From the NCBI GenBank assembly GCA_021229015.1, contig CM037782.1, positions 57,843,518 through 57,907,517 of the forward strand: DNA of 64,000 nt, in the 5' to 3' direction. The notes beneath the pieces were generated by a model. The model had not been told where the DNA came from, did no database searches, and worked only from the letters and a program-made list of their open reading frames with translations. The position numbers and the translations under genes are program-made. This document shows positions 40,701 to 55,700 of this stretch, in pieces; within the stretch, counting starts at the first letter, position 1, and every line of letters begins with the position of its first letter. The DNA is from Solen grandis. Its lineage: Eukaryota > Mollusca > Bivalvia > Adapedonta > Solenidae.

Positions 40701-43700
40701 GTAACAGTAGCAGCAGCAGAACGTTCATTCAGACATAAGACTTCTGACAAATACAAAAGGTTAAAAAGGTCTCATCTTAAATCTATAAGATGTACAAAAT
40801 GCTTGAATTTGAAAAATGAAAATCAGAATTCTAGAAATACACCTTTCTGGACAAGGCTCACTTCTATCCTTGTCATTCTTCATCATTATCATCATCATCT
40901 CATCATCATCATCATCATCATCATCAAAATGTAATCTCATGGATGATGTAGTATCATGAAAGATGTAGTATCATGGATAATGTAGTCTGGTGAAGTCTCA
41001 GGAATAGTCAGGAAGAATAATTGGGTGTGAATGATTGCTCCCTGTAGACTCATGAATGATGAAGTCTCATGGATGATGAAGTAGCCTCATAAATGATGTA
41101 GTCTCATGACTGATGTAAGCTTATAAATGATGTAGTCTCATGAATGATGTAGTCTCATGGATGATGTAATCTCATGGATGATGTAGTCTCATGACTGGTG
41201 TAAGCTCATGAATGACGTTGTCTCATGAATGATGTAGTGTCATGGATGATGTAATCTTATGAATGATGTAGTATTATGAATGATGTAGTCTTAGGAATGA
41301 TGTAGTCTCATGAATGATGTAGTCTCAGGAATGATGTAGTCTCAGGAATGATGTAGTCTTAGGAATGATGTAGTATTATGAATGATGTAGTCTCATGGAT
41401 GATGTAGTCTCATAAATGACATAGTTTCGTGGATAATGAAGCCTAATGAATGATGTAATCTCATGGATGATGTAGTCTCATGACTGGTGTAAGCTCATGA
41501 ATGACGTTGTCTCATGAATGATGTAGTGTCATGGATGATGTAATCTTATGAATGATGTAGTATTATGAATGATGTAGTCTCATGGAGGATGTAGTCTCAT
41601 GAATGATGTAGTCTTAGGAATAATGTAGTCTCATGGATGATGTAGTCTTATGAATAATGTAGTCTCATGGATGATGTAGTCTTATGAATGATGTAGTCTC
41701 ATGGACGATGTATTATCATGAATGATGTAGTCTCATAAATGACATAGTTTCATGGATAATGAAGCCTAATGAATGATGTAATCTCATGGATGATGTAGTC
41801 TCAGGAATGATGTAGTCTTAGGAATGATGTAGTCTCAGGAATGATGTAGTCTTAGGAATGATGTAGTCTTAGGAATGATGTAGTCTCAGGAATGATGTAG
41901 TCTCAGGAATGATGTAGTCTCAGGAATGATGTAGTCTTAGGAATGATGTAGTCTCAGGAATGATGTAGTCTTAGGATTTATGAATGTAGTCTCAGGAATG
42001 ATGTAGTCTCAGGAATGATGTAGTCTCAGGAATGATGTAGTCTCATGGATGATGTAGTCTCATGGATGATGTAATCTCATGGATGATGTAGTCTCATGAA
42101 TGGATGTAAGTCTCATGAGATGTAGCTCATGATTGTACTCATGAATGAGTGTCTATGATGTGTAGTTCATGGATGATGTAATCTTATGAATGATGTAGTA
42201 TTATGAATGATGTAGTCTCATGGAGGATGTAGTCTCATGAATGATGTAGTCTTAGGAATAATGTAGTCTCATGGATGATGTAGTCTTATGAATAATGTAG
42301 TCTCATGGATGATGTAGTCTTATGAATGATGTAGTCTCAGGAATGATGTAGTCTTAGGAATGATGTAGTCTCAGGAATGATGTAGTCTTAGGAATGATGT
42401 AGTCTCAGGAATGATGTAGTCTCATGGATGATGTAGTCTCAGGAATGATGTAGTCTTAGGAATGATGTAGTCTCAGGAATGATGTAGTCTTAGGAATGAT
42501 GTAGTCTTAGGAATGATGTAGTCTCATGGATGATGTAGTCTTAGGAATGATGTAGTCTCATGGATGATGTAGTCTCAGGAATGATGTAGTCTTAGGAATA
42601 ATGTAGTCTCATGGATGATGTAGTCTCAGGAATGATGTAGTCTCAGGAATGATGTAGTCTCATGGATGATGTAGTCTCATGGATAATGTAGTCTCAAATT
42701 AGTCTCATGGATGATGTACAATTCTGCAGGTATGTAACACACGACTTCTTGATAGTGTACCTAGACCCAAAATATGGAGTCTACCTGGATACAAACCAAG
42801 GATACGCCATTTGTAAGTTCCTCTTTCTTTTATAAAAAAATACAAAACATTAAAAACTTAATTCTCTTTAATTCCTTACAGGTAATATCAAAGCAGTCAT
42901 GTGTTAATGTAATTTAGATATGTGGAGGTTTTTATTAAATCTATCCCCCTTTTAATCAAGTTTAATTGTAATCCCATTATAACTCTATACTACACTGTGC
43001 ACTTGACTTTGACTTTTCCAATAATTTTACATCGATAAAACTGCAGTCGCTTTCCCCCTTTTACTGAAGAAAACAAAAGGCATTGCCAATCAGAACATAG
43101 CTCCGCCCCTTGGCTTCCCCTGGTTATTGATTTTTTGCTCAGTTCTCAGTTAAATTTCATGATGGGAGTGTCTGCCGAGACAGACTTAAAAAATCATCCC
43201 TATAAAGGTTGTCAGCGGTGCATTTTAGAAAGGTTTTGAAATGACAATCGAGGATTTTATATAATTCCTACATGAAGAAGTACAACAATTAAAATGGCAA
43301 GATGTTGTTAAAAGCCACACGTTCGTAGACCATGATGACAAGAAGAAATATCACGCTCAGTTTGACAGTAACTGCTTTTGCTGTGTTTTATTAATTCAAG
43401 ACACAAAATCTTTCTTACTAAAACACCCCAAGTTTAAGTGCCACCTATTTCGTTTGATACTACATAGTTGTTTATTTAAACTCATTCATTATTTCCTTGC
43501 AAAGTGTGATGAAACAGATTACACTACCTGCAGTCAATTCATAGTAAAACTGCGCACTTGATTCCTCTCACTAAGGTGGCATGGTTTATATTTGTCAATT
43601 GAAGCGACGTTATATATGACAGGCAATATGGTACATGGAATATCGTATTTTTTGTTGAAGTGTAAATTGGAGAAAAGTCAAAGTCATTCGTACGGCATAG

Positions 43701-46700
43701 TATTTATAGGTGAAACAGTGCTGACTCGATACCACGTCATGATGATGCTGGACTGTATGATATTGACCTTCGTAATATAATGGAGCATATCATAATGGAA
43801 CTACACTGTATTGCTTGAACTTTTGGACAGTTCCAGTCTGGATGATTGGTTCTTTAAAGGCATTAGGTTGTGAAAATATGTTAAAACATTTTCAGTTATC
43901 ATTCATAGTTTTGATTTGAAAGTAGGATATCTTGTTGAATGTCTGATGAGCATTTTTAAAAAAAAGCAAAACAAAAACACTTGTTATTTATTTGTAGATG
44001 GTGTGGGGAAAACGGGTCAGTTTGCAGATGGTCGTCCTCATCAGCTTCTGTACCAGCATCGCAAAAATGAGATGATTTTGACTGTAAGCACTAGTCTTAT
44101 TTCTTTTTATGATGCCTATTATTTCATGTATGTCTGGCTAAGCTTCCTGGAGGCTAGGGGTTCAAAACTCACTGCTGGTACCAGGATTTGATACAATCTT
44201 TTCCTTCTAGGAGAAACCATTGGAAATTGAGTTTGATTAATATTATTTTTCTTAAGATAATGGGCTTGCATTTTACTGCATTTTTTTTGGTTAGTTTTAT
44301 TTCATGTAGTACTTTTTTTTTTAAGGTTTTTAAGTTTTGTTCCTTTTTCTTATTACTTGCAGTTTTGATGACTTCCTTAACATTTCTTGTATCTTATTTC
44401 ATTGACATTTCTTGTAACTGTATTTCATTGACATATGTTATACCTGTATTTCATTAACATGTCTTATACCTGTATTTCATTGACATATGTTATACCTGTA
44501 TTTCATTAACATGTTTTATACCTGTATTTCATTGACATATGTTATACCTGTATTTTATTGATATATCTTATACCTGCATTTCATTGACATATCTTGTACA
44601 TGTATTTAATTTATATATCTTTTACTTGTATTTCATTGATATATCTTATACCTGTATTTCATTGATATATCTTATACCTGTATTTAATTGATATATCTTT
44701 TATCTGTATTTCATTGATATATCTTATACCTGTATTTCATTGACATATCTTATACCTGTATTTTATTGATATATCTTTTACTTGTATTTCATTGATTTAT
44801 TTTAAACCTGTATTTCATTGATATATCTTTTACCGGTATTTCATTGATATATCTTTTACTTGTATTTCATTGATATATATTATACCTGTATTTCATTGAC
44901 ATATGTTATACCTGTATTTTTATGCTCACCGAAGGTGACGCATATAGTCGCCGCTTCGTCCGTCCGTCCTTCCGTCCGTCCTTCCGTCCGTCCGTCCGTC
45001 CGTCCGTCCGTTCGTCCGTCTCACTTTCCTTGTCCGGACTATTTCTCAGGAACTAACGGCTTGAATTCAACGAAACTTTATGGGAAGCTTTATTACCAAG
45101 AGGAGATGCGCATATCCTCAGCATGACCCGGTTCCTAAATTTTTCAAAGAGTTATGGCCCATTGACTTTTCAGCCTATAGTACATATTGCATGATTCTTG
45201 TCCGGGCTATTTCTCAGGAACTAATGGCTTGAATTAAACGAAACTTTATGGGAAGCTTTATACCAAGAGAGATCGATATCGTCGCTGACCGTTCCTAATT
45301 TTCAAGAGTTAGGCCCCTTGACTTTTGGCCTATAGTCATTTGCATGATTCCGGGCTATTTCTCAGGAACTAATGGCTTGAATTCAACAAAACTTTATGGG
45401 AAGCTTTATCACCAAGAGTAGATACGAATATCGTCGGCGTGACCTGGTTCCTCAATTTTTCACAGAGTTATGGCCCCTTGACTTTTTGGCCTATAGTTCA
45501 TGTTGCATGATTCTTGTCTGGGCTATTTCTCAGGAATTAATGGCTTGAATTCAATGAAACTTTATGGGAAGCTTTATTACCAAGAGTAGATACGCATATC
45601 GTTGACGTGACCTGGTTCCTCAATTTTTAAGAGAGTTATGGCCCCTACTACCATGTTGACTGATATTCATGTCATTTGCCTAATTTAACAGGAGATATCA
45701 TTTAAACAAAACCCCACAAAATTCAATATGCTAGTAATGTCAATCATAATCATGTCAGCTAATTGTTGTTTAGGCCATTACTCACTATTTCAAATATCCA
45801 GTCATATGTCAAGAGTGTTGCTTAACCTCTTTGATATGAGCACACATTGAAATGTATGACTTAATTTTCAGTAGTATAAAAACTTAAAAAAAATCAATGA
45901 AAGATCTGATGAGTAACACGTATTATCATATTAAATAGTAAACTGTTACTAAGTCTCCAAATTAGAGTTGGTAAAACTTCTCAATGATGAGGAGAATAGA
46001 TATGATTTAGGAATGGGGATTTCAACAGCTTTGAGCTGAAAGGTCCTAAGTAAAATTTTGGGGGTGGTATCCCCCTGTGTGATCTTGGGGGACACCAAAG
46101 TATTTACCATTTTATCTTCTGTCTCATCAAAAGGAACAAGAATATATAATATGGTTTATTGTTTAGAGAGTTAAGAGCTTTTTTTTACCTTTTTTTATGC
46201 TCAATGAAGGTGACACATATAGTCGCCGCTTTGTCCGTCCGTTCGTTCGTTCGTCCGTCACACTTTCCTTGTCCGGACTATTTCTCAGGAACTAACGGCT
46301 TGATTTCAACAAAACTTTTTATGTGAAGCTTTATTACCAAGAGGAGATGCGCATTACCTGGATTCTATACATGATAAGCATGTGCTGATCCCATTCTGGT
46401 CCTTAACATATCCTCCCACCCATTGACCAAGGCCTTATTTGTAACAATGACGTTCTTCGGGGAGCATCTGTCAGTTCTACTGACTTTCTTGTATTGATAT
46501 ATCTTATACCTGTATTTCAATGATATATCTTTACTTGTATTTCATTGATATATCTTATACCTGTTTTTCATTGACATATGTTATACCTGTATTTCATTGA
46601 CATATCTTATACCTGTATTTCATTGACATATCTTATACCTGTATTTCATTGACATATCTTATACCTGTATTTCATTGACATATCTTTTACCTGTATTTCA

Positions 46701-49700
46701 TTGATATATCTTACACCTGTATTTCATTGATATATCTTATACCTGTATTTAATTAATATATCTTTTTACTTGTATTTCCTTGATATATATCTTATACCTG
46801 TATTTTATATCATATTAATTCTTAGTTAAATGTATATATAATATATGTTATAATTATCTTTTTAACAGAAAAAAAAAATCTTATTATTCTATTCAGTAGG
46901 AAGCAAAAACTAACATTTGTATATATACAGTTGATTTGATGCAAGACAGTGGTGACAACATATTGATGAATAAAGATATACCAGTTGTTACAATAGTGTT
47001 GCACTGAGCCTTCATTATCATATCTTGAAATCATTTGGAGACATTTTTACATGTACAGATATATCTGTAATCTAATCTCCTATATATATATATACACCAT
47101 GCTACATAAGGAAGATTGTGTACTTAAGTCAGATTGTATCTGTAATATGTTCTCCTGCCTGTGACAGTTTTCATTTTAAGCATTTTTTTTTTAAATGCAT
47201 GTTCTTGCATTTGGAGTCAGAAATGGCTGATTGGTTGACTAGAACATTGTGTGAGATTATACATCTTTAGTTCCAGAACCATTTGGTCTGCATGAGTTAC
47301 TGTCTGTTCAGTTGGGTAGTGTCCATTTTATGTGTCTGTCTGTGTGTCTGTTTGTTTGTATGGTGCCATTTGTCACTTACCATCAGTCTCGGAACACATA
47401 TAACTATATATGCCATATTTCATCAAGACATGTGTTAGGTGCTTAAAATTACACCCATTTCTTCTGTTGTTTTTGAATAGTGCACATTTTCTACATGTGT
47501 CTTTGAAATATTGTTTCATTGTATCTCTGAGAAGACAAGAGTTTAATTGAGTGTTTGTGTATTCCATTTCCAGGACTAGCAGGGAGTAGAAGTAGTAATA
47601 ATAGCTGTAGGAGTAGGTCAAAGGCATCACTTTGAAGTTGAACATCCAGAATTAGGAAAATCATTTCAAGTTACTGAAACTTATCTCTTTAATGTCAGTT
47701 GGGAAACAAGTTTAACTATTTATAGTACTATCCCTCTCATTGGTTCTCTTGTTCCACCATGAGGTCTTTGTGCTAGACCGACCCTGGTGGCCGAGTGGTT
47801 AGAGCATCCGCCTCAGGAGTGAGAGGTTGTGGGTTTGTCCTCGGCTACGTTGTACCAAAGTCATAAAAAATGGTACTGATATAGCTCCCTTGCTTGGCAT
47901 TTAGCATATAAGGGTAGTTCCAGGATTGGTTGGCCTGGTGTCAGGATAATGTGACTGGATGTGGTATCATGCTACATGTCTATGGTGTGATACTGCAGTG
48001 TGGCAGCACTATATCTATCTCAAGTTGACACAGTCTCCAAAGGACTGAAATACAGTCAGCAGGACATTAAACCCACCAAACAAACTAACAAACTTTGTGC
48101 CAGAGAAGGTCTTGAAAAGGTTATGCACTCAGTGGGGATGGAACCTGCAACCTTCAGATCCACAGTCTACTTACACTACCACTGGACCATGGCACCTTAC
48201 ACAGCATTATGAATAATGGTTACATTTAGACATATACATTTGCGTCCTTTATGCATATTGGACAGGATAGTCCTGTAAATTTATTATACCTGTTCAAGAT
48301 CCACATGCATAGTCCTGTCTCATCTCGTTGTGTTGTTGCTCATTTTATCGAATGTTGAGTATCTGTTTATATTGTTGAGTCCAGGCTATATGCTTAAAAT
48401 AACATTTCTTCAAATCTGCTATCCTCTTAGGCAATGAATAAGGGAGAAGTGTTAGAGAAAATCTCCATGTGGTATGTTCTGTGCAACACACAGGTGATTT
48501 CAATTTGGTGAACACATACTGGTTATTTATAGTAGACCTATGTCATGTTGTCACTCATTCTTTGCCTCATATGCTTAATTCATCTTTCATTTAATGAGTT
48601 ACAGAGAGAAAGGAAATTCTAAAAAGGCAGATTTAGGGGTAGGGGTTATTGTAGAAACTTTTGTTTAATAAAAAATGAAACAGAAAATATGACAATCCTT
48701 GAAAGATGTTGATGAACTGATCAGGTAAGTATTGTTACAATAGTATATCACTTTGACAAAAAAAAAATCTTGTATTCTGTGATGTCAACTTTTACTTGAC
48801 CTATATTCAGGTGAGAAGCGAGGGTCAGCGTTTATATAGAAACAAAACTATTACCGTAAGTAACCACACCAATGCTGCTCCTCTTTTTATCACATAGCTG
48901 TCCTACTGTTTTTGCCTTCATCCCAAATGTCTGCTTTCTTCATGTAGTAACGAAGGTTTGAGCTAACACATTCAAGGAATGTTTCAGTAACCAGAGAGAG
49001 GTTGCAATGTTTTGTTGTTAATTAATTCTATCATGTTTTTGTCTTTTAACATTTTTCTCATACATTTCATTGTATTGTCTTGAGTCTGTGTGTATATTGT
49101 AGATGTAGTAGGTGTCGGACAAGTTCACAATGTTACCATTTTATTTCCAGTGGAAGAAAAAAATATTCAAGTTTTACTTTAAAAAAGAAGAGAAAAAAAA
49201 GCATGAACACATTCTTTGCATGAAGTTTTCTTACTGTTTTAGTAATGATATTCAGCTAGTATTGCTGGAACAAAAATATCCTGAAGGCTAAAGCAGCTTT
49301 CCATATACAACATGTCAGCTTACTCTTCGACGGAAACCCACAAGCGATTCATTAGGTGTATCTGTCATTATATTAATACTGGGTAGACAGTCATGGGTAT
49401 CCGACACTGCAGTTAACTTAGACATGAATGTTTTATTATTCTCTTAATCATTTCATTTGAAGCAGTTTGAAATTCACATATTGCTGTGCCTTATCTCCAA
49501 TCTTTGAATTTGAAAATGGTAACATTTGAATATTTATACACAGTACACTTGTATGTGTGGTCATGTGGTCATTGTTTATATGTGGTAGAGGGAAAGGGAA
49601 ATAATAAAGCTAGACACCAGGACTGCATGAGTGGTCTCCCTTAGGCTACTAACCCAAACACTACTCGGTGCATGTATTTGACACCTTTTTTGCCTCCACT

Positions 49701-52700
49701 TTGAAGAGGGTGAGGGGCAAATGGAGATTCCCTTACCTGTCCATCTATCACAAAATCTTGAGGTGCGCATAACTCCAAAGCTATATGAGCTTGTCATAAA
49801 ACTACATAATTATGTATACAGGAATGTTCACCATTATTGGATGTTATGCACCTAGAGTTTTATTCCAAATGACAGAGTTATGGCCCCTGACCAAATATAA
49901 ATGGAGCAAAGTGGGGGCATTTATGTAAATGGACACATTTCTAGTTTCTGTGAATGTTGCACCTGTCTGTGATCCTTGATTATCCTCTATAAGATAATGT
50001 AGTACATTGTAAGTAAAAACAGATAACTAGATTCAATGTGTGTGACTCTATTATTAGTGTTACCTCTATGGTGGAAATTAAACTAAAAAATATTTCATGT
50101 CATAAAGATTTTTTTTCCTCTTTGAATGTCAGTTATTCATTTCATTTCATTCTTAGGCAAAATTGGTATTATGGGAAATATATTGACAGGAAGGAGAAAC
50201 GCAGGCTAAACTGAAGGAATGTATAGATGTTACCTAAACTGATTTTGAAACAGGTATAAAGATTAAAAAAAAAAAAAGCTTGGCCCTTACAGTGCTGTGT
50301 GCACTTGTGACTGCCTTTGCTACCAGTGCAGACCAAGATCAGCCTGCATGTATGTGCAGTGTGATCCTGGTCTGTACTATTTACTATAAAGTAAATTAAT
50401 TTTTCAGCACTCGATGCCATAAACAAATAATGGTACTGTCCAAACAGTAGAAAGGACAAGTCCAATTACAAAATTTAACATGGTAAGGGTTAAACATGGA
50501 TGATCTCTTTATAAATGAGGCTTCCAAGAGATGGGGCCAGTCATATGTGGTCAACAAGAAACCACAGATAATCAAGTCTTGAATCTGGCTTCCAATGTTC
50601 GCTTGTTGATAATACAAACATTGTATATTGCATGATTTGTAACCTTGCGTTTCTTTTTTTGCCTTCAGTATCTTTTCTAATTGTGCCTGCATACATACTG
50701 ACCATTTAAACAACAAAGCTGAATCATGTCAGTACAAGTACATATTTTTTTTTTCAGTTTGCCAATTATCACTTTATCGTTCATGTCTTTCCATTATCAA
50801 ACATTGGGTTTTCATTTATACAGCATTTTTAGGAGTACATGTATTTACATATATCAGACTATAAGAATATATGTTATCATAACTAAGTTAAATTTGAAAA
50901 TATAACAAGTTTTCATAATTAGATTATTTAATTTGTTTACTCTCCAACATCATGATTCAAAACAAGGTAATCATAACTTGAATGTTTATTTTAAGTGTTT
51001 TCTATGTGTTATATTCTCTAATATTTGCAGGATGTTATCCATGACTTGACTTCCGAAGACTATATTCACAAATCATCTTAACAAATGCATTATCTTTGGT
51101 TAAGTTTGCATTTTCTGAAACATTAATTTATCAATCAAAATGTTTAATTTATCAGATGAAGAGAGCAAATGTATACCATTATGGTCCCTTTGTTATTTTT
51201 TTATTAAGTCTAAGAACCACATAATATAAATAGTCTCTATAAAAATGATTTATTATTCTCTTAATTAAAACAGTGCACTTACCATTTAATTAAAAAGGCC
51301 TTTTGACTTGATAATCACATGCAACCGTATTGTTTTTTTTTTTTGACTTGATGTTGATATAACTAGCTCAACTGTGAACAAGTGTGTTTGGCTTTATTGA
51401 CTGTGATTGACTATGAAAAAGTGTCTCTAGCATTATTGACTCAACTTGACAGTGAACAAGACTTAGTGTGTCTGACATTTTTGACTCTGACTTTATTGGT
51501 CACAAACAGGTATCTCTGACTTTTTTGACCATGAGCAAGTGTCTCTGACTTTATTGACCATGAACAAGTGTCTCTGACTTTATTGACCATGAACAAGTGT
51601 CTCTGACTTTATTGACCATGAACAAGTGTCTCTGACTTTATTGACCATGAACAAATGTCTCTGACTTTATTGACAATGAATAAGTTTATCTGACTCTATT
51701 GACTATGAACAATTGTCTCTGGCTTTATTCACCATGAACAGGTGTCTCTGACTTTATTGACCATGAACAAGTGACTCTGACACTATTGACAATGAATAAG
51801 TGTTTCTGACTTTATTGACTATGAACAAGTGTCTCTGACTTTATTGAACATGAACAGGTGTCTCTGACTTTATTGACCATTCTCGACTCTGACTCTATGA
51901 TTATACTAGACTGTGTACACTTGTGTGTTTTACTTAATTTTTTGTACTTGACAATGTACATGTGTGTCTGACTTTCATGTTTGTATATGATGGTTTACTC
52001 ATGTGTCAGACTTCATTGACTGTACTTTACTGTTCACATGTGACTGTCTTCATTGACTTAGCTAAAGTGGTATAAATATTATGTGTCCATGGAATTGGTA
52101 CTGAACTGCATAGATATCTTGACATACTGACTTTACATGATGCCTATTGCTGAAAATTACTACTCACAGACTTAACATGATGCCAGTTACCCATGTCAAA
52201 ATGCTGCTCTGCATTCTATATGTGCTAATATTAAATAACATGGGTTTCTAACATTGTACGATATCTGTCACATTCATGGAATCTGTGTATGACTTGTCAG
52301 TGACCAGTGACTGTAGTTGAATGTCTCACTTAGATTTTGGACTATAATTATTCCAAGCTTTTAAGACAAATGAAATCAGTTGTTTGTATCTATGGAAACA
52401 GTTTCTGGCAGATGGTGACTGTGCATTTTAACTGAAGATGACAGTCTGGTACAGTGTGTGACTTTGCATATTGACTGAATCCCTTTGACTGTAGCTGACT
52501 GTCTTTTACAGTGCATGACTGTGTCACTTCAGGTGGATGAGGAAGGGGTTGGGCGTGTGCGGGTACCAGACAATGCCCTTGATGACCTTGACACAATCAT
52601 GCTGGGAGGCATCCTGAACTCTCAGTTCTCAACCATCCCAGATACCTCCCTGTACAACAAGTATTCAAACTTTACTGGTTGTATATCAGGTATGTGGTCA

Positions 52701-55700
52701 AAAGATTAAGAGATGAGACAACTGGCCCTTAGAGCCCATACTCTTTACATTTGAATGGGCTTAATAAGCAATAAACTGATTGGGGAATATGATAATAGCA
52801 AGACCAGTAGTTTCATTTATAGATGAATATAACTTATATATGATTTGTTAATGCACAATGCAGTATTGTCATTTTTTTTGAGAATTTATCATAAAATAGG
52901 TATAAATAAACAGCATCTTTATCTCTTTTTCTACTAGTTATATTGACAGACTACCAGGTTTATATTCTGTAAAATAATGGGCCCAGCAAGCATTTTTAGC
53001 CCAGGCTATTTCAACCATTGCATAATTACATTAAAATGTCTATATTTAAGTTATCATCCCTTCCATAAATCAAAACGATTGAAGGAAATTTTACAATGAC
53101 TAATAGGATTTTGTAAATGATCTCATCCCTTAGATAAGCAATGAAATTAATTCTGTGTATTGTATAATGACAGTCAAACCTACCTTAAGGTAAGCGATGG
53201 CCACTGAAATCATGGGCTGCTAGCTACATGGAGGTTGATTTCTAAGGAATGTTACAGCCAGCTGCTTTAATCAGATTGGCTGCTTAATACAGGTGGCTGA
53301 CTGGTCTACAAAGGTCAGTCTTACTGTACATGTATATGAAAATAATTCTTCAACTGTTTTTTTTTTTAATGTTTTTGATTATGGGGGGCATAATGCAATC
53401 AGATTTTTGTGTCTTCAATTGCAGGTTTTGTACAATTCATTTATCACTACGATAAAGAAATGGTTGCATTTTCAGAGGTGAAGTTTTTCCCAAATCAGGG
53501 CATCTCATTTGGGCTGCGCCCGATGAAAGACCTAAGGGAAGGTTTCAACACCATCGGCAACGTCTCAACATTTGGACCAGAGATAAAACGGTGTACAATA
53601 CGGGATACTGTGAAAACTACCACTAAGATGACAACCATTCCAACATTTAGACCCACAGAAAATCCAGCTGTAAGTCATCCTATTGTATGGTTTGTTTAAG
53701 GTAATTCATCCATCATTAAATTATGATAGACTTAAGTGCAGATCTAAGCATCTATTACAGGATTTTTTGCTCTGAGTTCATAAAAGCTTGCATTTACTAT
53801 ATCATTCTCATGATCACTTGATGGACCATGATCACAATTTAATGATGGATGGATTACCTCAAGTCTTCTGTTGTTCATTTTTCTGTTGTGTTCATTATTT
53901 ATTTTATCTCTTAAGTGTCTTTCTTATAATCAAAGCGCTGAAGGCACTAATTAAGTTGTGTGGGTCTCAAATGAAAGGGAGTGTCTGAAGAGCTGCAAGT
54001 TGATCACCAATAATTAAATTCCCTTTGATAAACAAAAGAAATACGGCATTCCTGTTCTCTCAGTGCTATCAGAGCTTTGATTTGTATTCATGCAGTACCT
54101 TATCTACATCAGGTCAGAGGCTCTGAACTCATTTCGGATAGTAGATATACAGGTTTCGGTCATTTTTTAGTGTAAGAAATAAATCCTTGGAGATATCTGA
54201 GGTCGATAGATTGATGTGATTATTAGTATGTTACAATGATTTGTTTTGAAGTTATTGTAACAACCTAAAATGACCGAACGCTGCACATTTACTATCAAAT
54301 TTATTTGCGAGCCACCTTTACATCGAAACAAACTATATTTGTGCGCTTGGTAAAGTGATCACGTGATAAAAAAACAGTTACATCATTCGACTGCAGTTAC
54401 ATCAGCATAGAAAAAAAGTCCTATAATGTTTTCATGTCACAGGCGATTTTTGTAGTCTGTTAGTATTTATTTTTGACAAAGCATTGATTTTTCAGCATTT
54501 TGCTTTATTCTAATGTACTTAGGTTTTAGAGATATATACAATTGTTTGATCATATTTACACTATTGAGAGGTTTTGGGGTTATAAATCTAGGAGAACGGG
54601 AGTTGAAAAGGTAGTACTGACGTCACACACAACTAAAAATTTAAGAATCTTCAGGTACTGAAAACACTATTTGTTAGAAAATAATCAATTAAATAACAGA
54701 ATTCTCAACTTGACTTGAATATATTTCTATTGGTTAACCCTTTCCCTCATAGATGACACCATGAAAAGACCTATGGACAGTTAAATTTCTCCCCTGGTCT
54801 CAAAATGAGGTTTTGTAATTAAATTTGGTAAGGTTTAACTGTGGTTTTCTGCAGATCAGGCTTTATGTGATACCTACTGAGTGCGTCAAAATGAGTCTAT
54901 ATGAGGGAAAGGGTTAATGTTTTCAGCAGTTTTTCTGGCTTCAATATATATTTTTTTGTTAACCAGAGATGTTGAACCTACATTAGTTAACTATGATTAT
55001 GTTGATGTGTTGGTTATCATTTGGTTTCTGCTTTGTAACTTTTGTTTGGAAATGTGATAATGTGACCAATTCAGGTACGTAGATAGTTAGCATAGAGAGA
55101 AAGGTTTGGATTGTTTTTGGGGTAAACCCTTTCCCTCATAGAGGAAACCATGAAAAGACCAATGCGAACAGCATAAAACCAGATCAGCCTGCGAGTAACT
55201 CGCAGGCTGATCAGGTTTTATGCTGTTCGCTGCTCCTCAGTGGTCTGGAAATGAGGACTTTATAATTAAATTTGGTAAGGTTTAACTGTGATTTTCTGCA
55301 TATGAAAATCGAAATTTGGTCTTATCTTAGGTCAAAATCTGTAAATAGGTCAAAAATGAGTTTATACAGCTATGCTGAAATAAATGGTATATTATATCTT
55401 GACATAGCTGTATTCCTCATGTAATAAGAATTTCCAAATAATATTTGGTATACATGATCACCATGAGACTGTGTGCAGGCTATTGACGCAGGTTTGTAGC
55501 TCAAATGCCAGAGCTACATATGGAATTTGAAGGTCAAAAATGAGAACAAAAGACCATGTCAAGACCATACTGTTTACTGTTCTGCAGACATGATTTCCAA
55601 TTGGAATTGTTGTTATTAATATTTTTTGCATTTTCCACACCTCATGGTATTAAAGACATGTTACTTGCTTAAGTTAATTATGAGTAATTAGTCATGAAGT

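Noticed and set aside
40928..42716. CRISPR-like regular repeat
   Set aside because: Repeats are head to tail with no unique spacers, in an animal intron; a minisatellite.
44860..45126. Open frame with repeated Pro-Ser-Val-Arg
   Set aside because: Again a CCGT-type microsatellite, not a gene.
47783..47860. Possible tRNA gene (A and B boxes, ggccgagtggttagagc)
   Set aside because: The sequence continues as a SINE with a flanking duplication and no complete cloverleaf; it is a tRNA-derived SINE head.
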